A DNA stretch of 8,362 nucleotides from Gemmatimonadota bacterium. GTDB lineage: Bacteria; 4572-55; J002. This document shows positions 6,768-8,362 of this stretch, piece by piece. The stretch spans positions 1 through 8,362 of the forward strand of contig RFFQ01000059.1 in the NCBI GenBank assembly GCA_003697105.1. Direction: 5' to 3'. Position numbers and translations under genes: made by a program. Numbering within the stretch: the stretch's first letter is position 1; each line of letters starts with the position of its first letter. Below the pieces are notes generated by a model. That model had not been told where the DNA came from and made no database searches. It was given only the letters and a program-made list of their open reading frames with translations.

Positions 6768-7639
6768 TATTTCACCCGTCGGAGCCGGCGGATCAAGGGT
6801 TTTTCGCTGTCATAGACTTTTTTAATGCCGTCACCCAGCGCTTGTTCAATAATACGAATATCCCGTACCAAGCGAAACAGACCATGCGGCTCAATGGAAG
6901 CGGCTTGATCGCTACCCCACATAGCGCGATCCAATGTAATGTGGCGTTCCACAAAAGTTGCCCCCAGAACTACCGCCGCCACCGTGGTTTGTAATCCCAC
7001 TTCATGTCCAGAATAGCCAATCGGGCAATCAAACTTTTCGCCGAGTGTTTGAATCATACGTAGATTTAATTCAGAGGGATCACAGGGATAACTGCTGGTA
7101 CTATGCGCGATCAACAGCCGGTCCATATCCATTAAGGAGACCGCATGATTAATTTCAGCGGTATTGGACATACCGGTTGACAGGATCAAGGGGCGTCCGG
7201 TATCCCGCTTGTGGCACAAGAGCGCATCATCCGTAAGGGACGCCGACGCTACCTTATAACAGACGGGGTCAAATTGCTCAATGAAGTCCACCGACGGCTC
7301 ATCCCAACAGGAGGCAAACCAATGAATGTTTTTTTCCCGGCAATACCGGTCAATTTCAGCGTATTCCTCTTTACCAAATTCAACCCGATAGCGGTAATCC
7401 ATATACGTCATCAAGCCCCACGGGGTTTCGCGCATCACATTGCGTTGCTCTTCGGGCACACACAATTCTGGCGTCCGTTTTTGGAATTTGACCGCATCAC
7501 AACCCGCAATAGCCGCGGCATCAATCAATTTTTTGGCAATATCCAAATCACCATTATGATTAATGCCGATTTCACCAATAATATAACACGGTTCGCCTTT
7601 CCCAACAGCGCGACCCCCGATGTTTACAATTTCACCCAT
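6767..7639 (-). CDS. neuB: Nonulosonate (N-acetylneuraminate-type) synthase without SAF domain
   Basis: This is a NeuB-family TIM-barrel enzyme that condenses phosphoenolpyruvate with an N-acetylmannosamine-type sugar to give a nine-carbon alpha-keto acid. Visible blocks, numbered from ATG 7639, are EIGINHNG (23-30, with the catalytic-type Glu E23), DAVKFQ (48-53), YKVASAS (128-134), LSTGMSN, IGYSGHE (207-213, metal-type H212) and ERHITLDR (231-238, metal-type H233). The barrel ends near EKPLIRRLRRVK, and the protein stops at 290 residues. Classical NeuB, PseI and LegI proteins are about 335-350 residues, with an antifreeze-like SAF domain that is absent here. ATG 7639 was chosen over TTG 7669 because AGAGAGG lies six bases upstream and residues before it are not conserved. 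It is coupled by TAATG to the next gene and follows the cytidylyltransferase. Whether the product is sialic, legionaminic, pseudaminic or another acid cannot be told. Confidence 0.92.
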   Translation of the reverse strand: MGEIVNIGGRAVGKGEPCYIIGEIGINHNGDLDIAKKLIDAAAIAGCDAVKFQKRTPELCVPEEQRNVMRETPWGLMTYMDYRYRVEFGKEEYAEIDRYCREKNIHWFASCWDEPSVDFIEQFDPVCYKVASASLTDDALLCHKRDTGRPLILSTGMSNTAEINHAVSLMDMDRLLIAHSTSSYPCDPSELNLRMIQTLGEKFDCPIGYSGHEVGLQTTVAAVVLGATFVERHITLDRAMWGSDQAASIEPHGLFRLVRDIRIIEQALGDGIKKVYDSEKPLIRRLRRVK

Positions 7640-7645
7640 TACAAA

Positions 7646-7652
7646 CCTCTCT
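7646..7652 (-). promoter_or_regulatory. Ribosome binding site for the nonulosonate synthase
   Basis: The coding strand reads AGAGAGG six bases before ATG 7639. It is one of the best Shine-Dalgarno matches in the window and fixes the synthase start at 7639 rather than at the upstream TTG 7669. Confidence 0.75.
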
Positions 7653-7690
7653 TTAATGCAAATTTCCAAGAATAAATTAACCTTGAATCC

Positions 7691-8362
7691 CTAAGAGCGG
7701 AGCTCTAGTAGTTTTTCTATCAATGTTAGGTCTGTGGGTTCATCTACCTGAAATGAATCCAGCGGATTCATGACATACAAGGAGATTTTACCCCCCAGAC
7801 GGTTTTTTTGTTCTAATAAAATTTCCGGTTTGAAGATATAAATCGATCCATTTTCGATAAAGTCTTGAGGTGCATCTTGTCGGCGTTGGCGGTGCCGGTA
7901 GTCATAACTAAACGATGAAATTTGATCGCCAGTTTTGCGCCAGACAAAGCCGTGAATTGGGGAAACGGAAAGGAGCGAATCCGCTTGTTCGGCTTCAAAT
8001 TGTTCCAGAGCATTTTGAATGTCATCCGGTTGCCGGATGGGTGAAGTTGCCTGCAAAAATACAACGACATCCGGTTGGTAGTCTTCATTCTGCTGGAGAT
8101 GCTGGAGAACATGAATTAGCGCTGATTCTGAACTCGCCGTATCATTGCTGATGACCTCAGGACGCCAAACCACCTCTGCCCCATATTGTTTGGCGATGTC
8201 TGCAATTTCGGGGTCATCCGTAGAGACGATTATACGGGAAATTGCCGGTGTTTGCTGGGCATGTTCAATGGAATAAGCAAGCAGGGGCTTCCCAGCAATC
8301 TGGCAGATATTCTTCCGGTGAATACCTTTAGAGCCTCCCCGTGCGGGGATAATGGCGAGAAC
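7691..8362 (-). CDS. neuA: CMP-nonulosonate cytidylyltransferase, 5'-partial
   Basis: The frame is open from the window edge to a TAG at 7691 and gives 223 residues. The visible N-terminus is VLAIIPARGGSKGIHRKNI, the CTP-binding signature of acylneuraminate cytidylyltransferases (NeuA/PseF/LegF/KdsB-like). Only a few residues are likely missing, since this motif normally sits within the first ten. Other blocks in fragment numbering are KPLLAYSIEHA (25-35), IIVSTDDPEIADIA (44-57), FLQATSPIR (102-110), ENGSIYIF (170-177) and SFQVDEPTDL (203-212), whose aspartates probably bind magnesium. The enzyme activates a nonulosonic acid with CTP to CMP-sugar in the cytoplasm. A GTG at 8173 is merely an internal Val codon, because the CTP site lies upstream of it. 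The synthase gene follows after a 51-nt gap. The family is secure; which acid it uses is not. Confidence 0.92.
   Translation of the reverse strand, partial: VLAIIPARGGSKGIHRKNICQIAGKPLLAYSIEHAQQTPAISRIIVSTDDPEIADIAKQYGAEVVWRPEVISNDTASSESALIHVLQHLQQNEDYQPDVVVFLQATSPIRQPDDIQNALEQFEAEQADSLLSVSPIHGFVWRKTGDQISSFSYDYRHRQRRQDAPQDFIENGSIYIFKPEILLEQKNRLGGKISLYVMNPLDSFQVDEPTDLTLIEKLLELRS

Noticed and set aside
7211-7675. Plus-strand open frame of 154 codons
   Set aside because: It lies antisense to the conserved NeuB barrel, its product resembles no family I know, and there is no room for it as an independent gene in this minus-strand cluster.
7640-7690. Possible internal promoter in the 51-nt gap between cytidylyltransferase and synthase
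   Set aside because: The gap is AT-rich, but I see no convincing pair of -35 and -10 boxes and no hairpin followed by a T run, so neither promoter nor terminator is called.
7813-8112. Minus-strand open frame of 99 codons
   Set aside because: It is an out-of-frame reading of the cytidylyltransferase, whose own frame has all family motifs through this region.
8171-8173. GTG as start of the cytidylyltransferase
   Set aside because: The conserved CTP-binding motif lies upstream in the same open frame, so this codon is an internal valine and the gene is cut by the window edge.

Overview
The window is one uninterrupted block of nine genes. All lie on the minus strand, so transcription runs from high to low coordinates. 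Gene contacts are very tight (ATGA and TAATG junctions, gaps of 7 to 16 nt, one 28-nt overlap); the only wider gap is 51 nt. Both ends are cut inside genes. There is no RNA gene, mobile element, CRISPR array or terminator that I can support, and no stretch over 300 bases lacks a gene. The content is that of a surface-polysaccharide or glycoconjugate locus in a bacterium. GC content looks moderate (mid-40s percent by eye). No gene identifies the phylum, and I do not assign one.

Layout in transcription order: (1) 8362-7691, CMP-nonulosonate (sialic-acid type) cytidylyltransferase, 5' end missing; (2) 7639-6767, NeuB-type nonulosonate synthase that lacks the usual C-terminal SAF domain; (3) 6767-5349, a 472-residue protein that looks like a GT-B transferase and belongs to no family I can name with certainty; (4) 5352-4594, FkbM-type methyltransferase; (5) 4586-3690, sulfotransferase-like protein; (6) 3687-2434, GT4-type glycosyltransferase with a variant catalytic motif; (7) 2419-1454, a second, dissimilar sulfotransferase; (8) 1437-271, a GT4 glycosyltransferase with a canonical EX7E motif; (9) 298-1, the N-terminus of another GT4-type glycosyltransferase, running off the window.

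How they may work together (inference): genes 1 and 2 would make and activate a nine-carbon alpha-keto acid sugar. Genes 3, 6, 8 and 9 would assemble a glycan containing it. Genes 4, 5 and 7 would decorate that glycan with O-methyl and sulfate groups. Flippase, polymerase, export and precursor (2-epimerase) genes are not visible and would be expected outside the window.

The most notable points are the SAF-less synthase, the pairing of nonulosonate synthesis with two different sulfotransferases and a methyltransferase, and the unassigned 472-residue protein joined to the synthase gene by TAATG. Several start codons were revised: 7639 instead of TTG 7669, 4586 instead of TTG 4649, and 3687 instead of TTG 3693. 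The cytidylyltransferase frame extends to the window edge rather than starting at a GTG at 8173.
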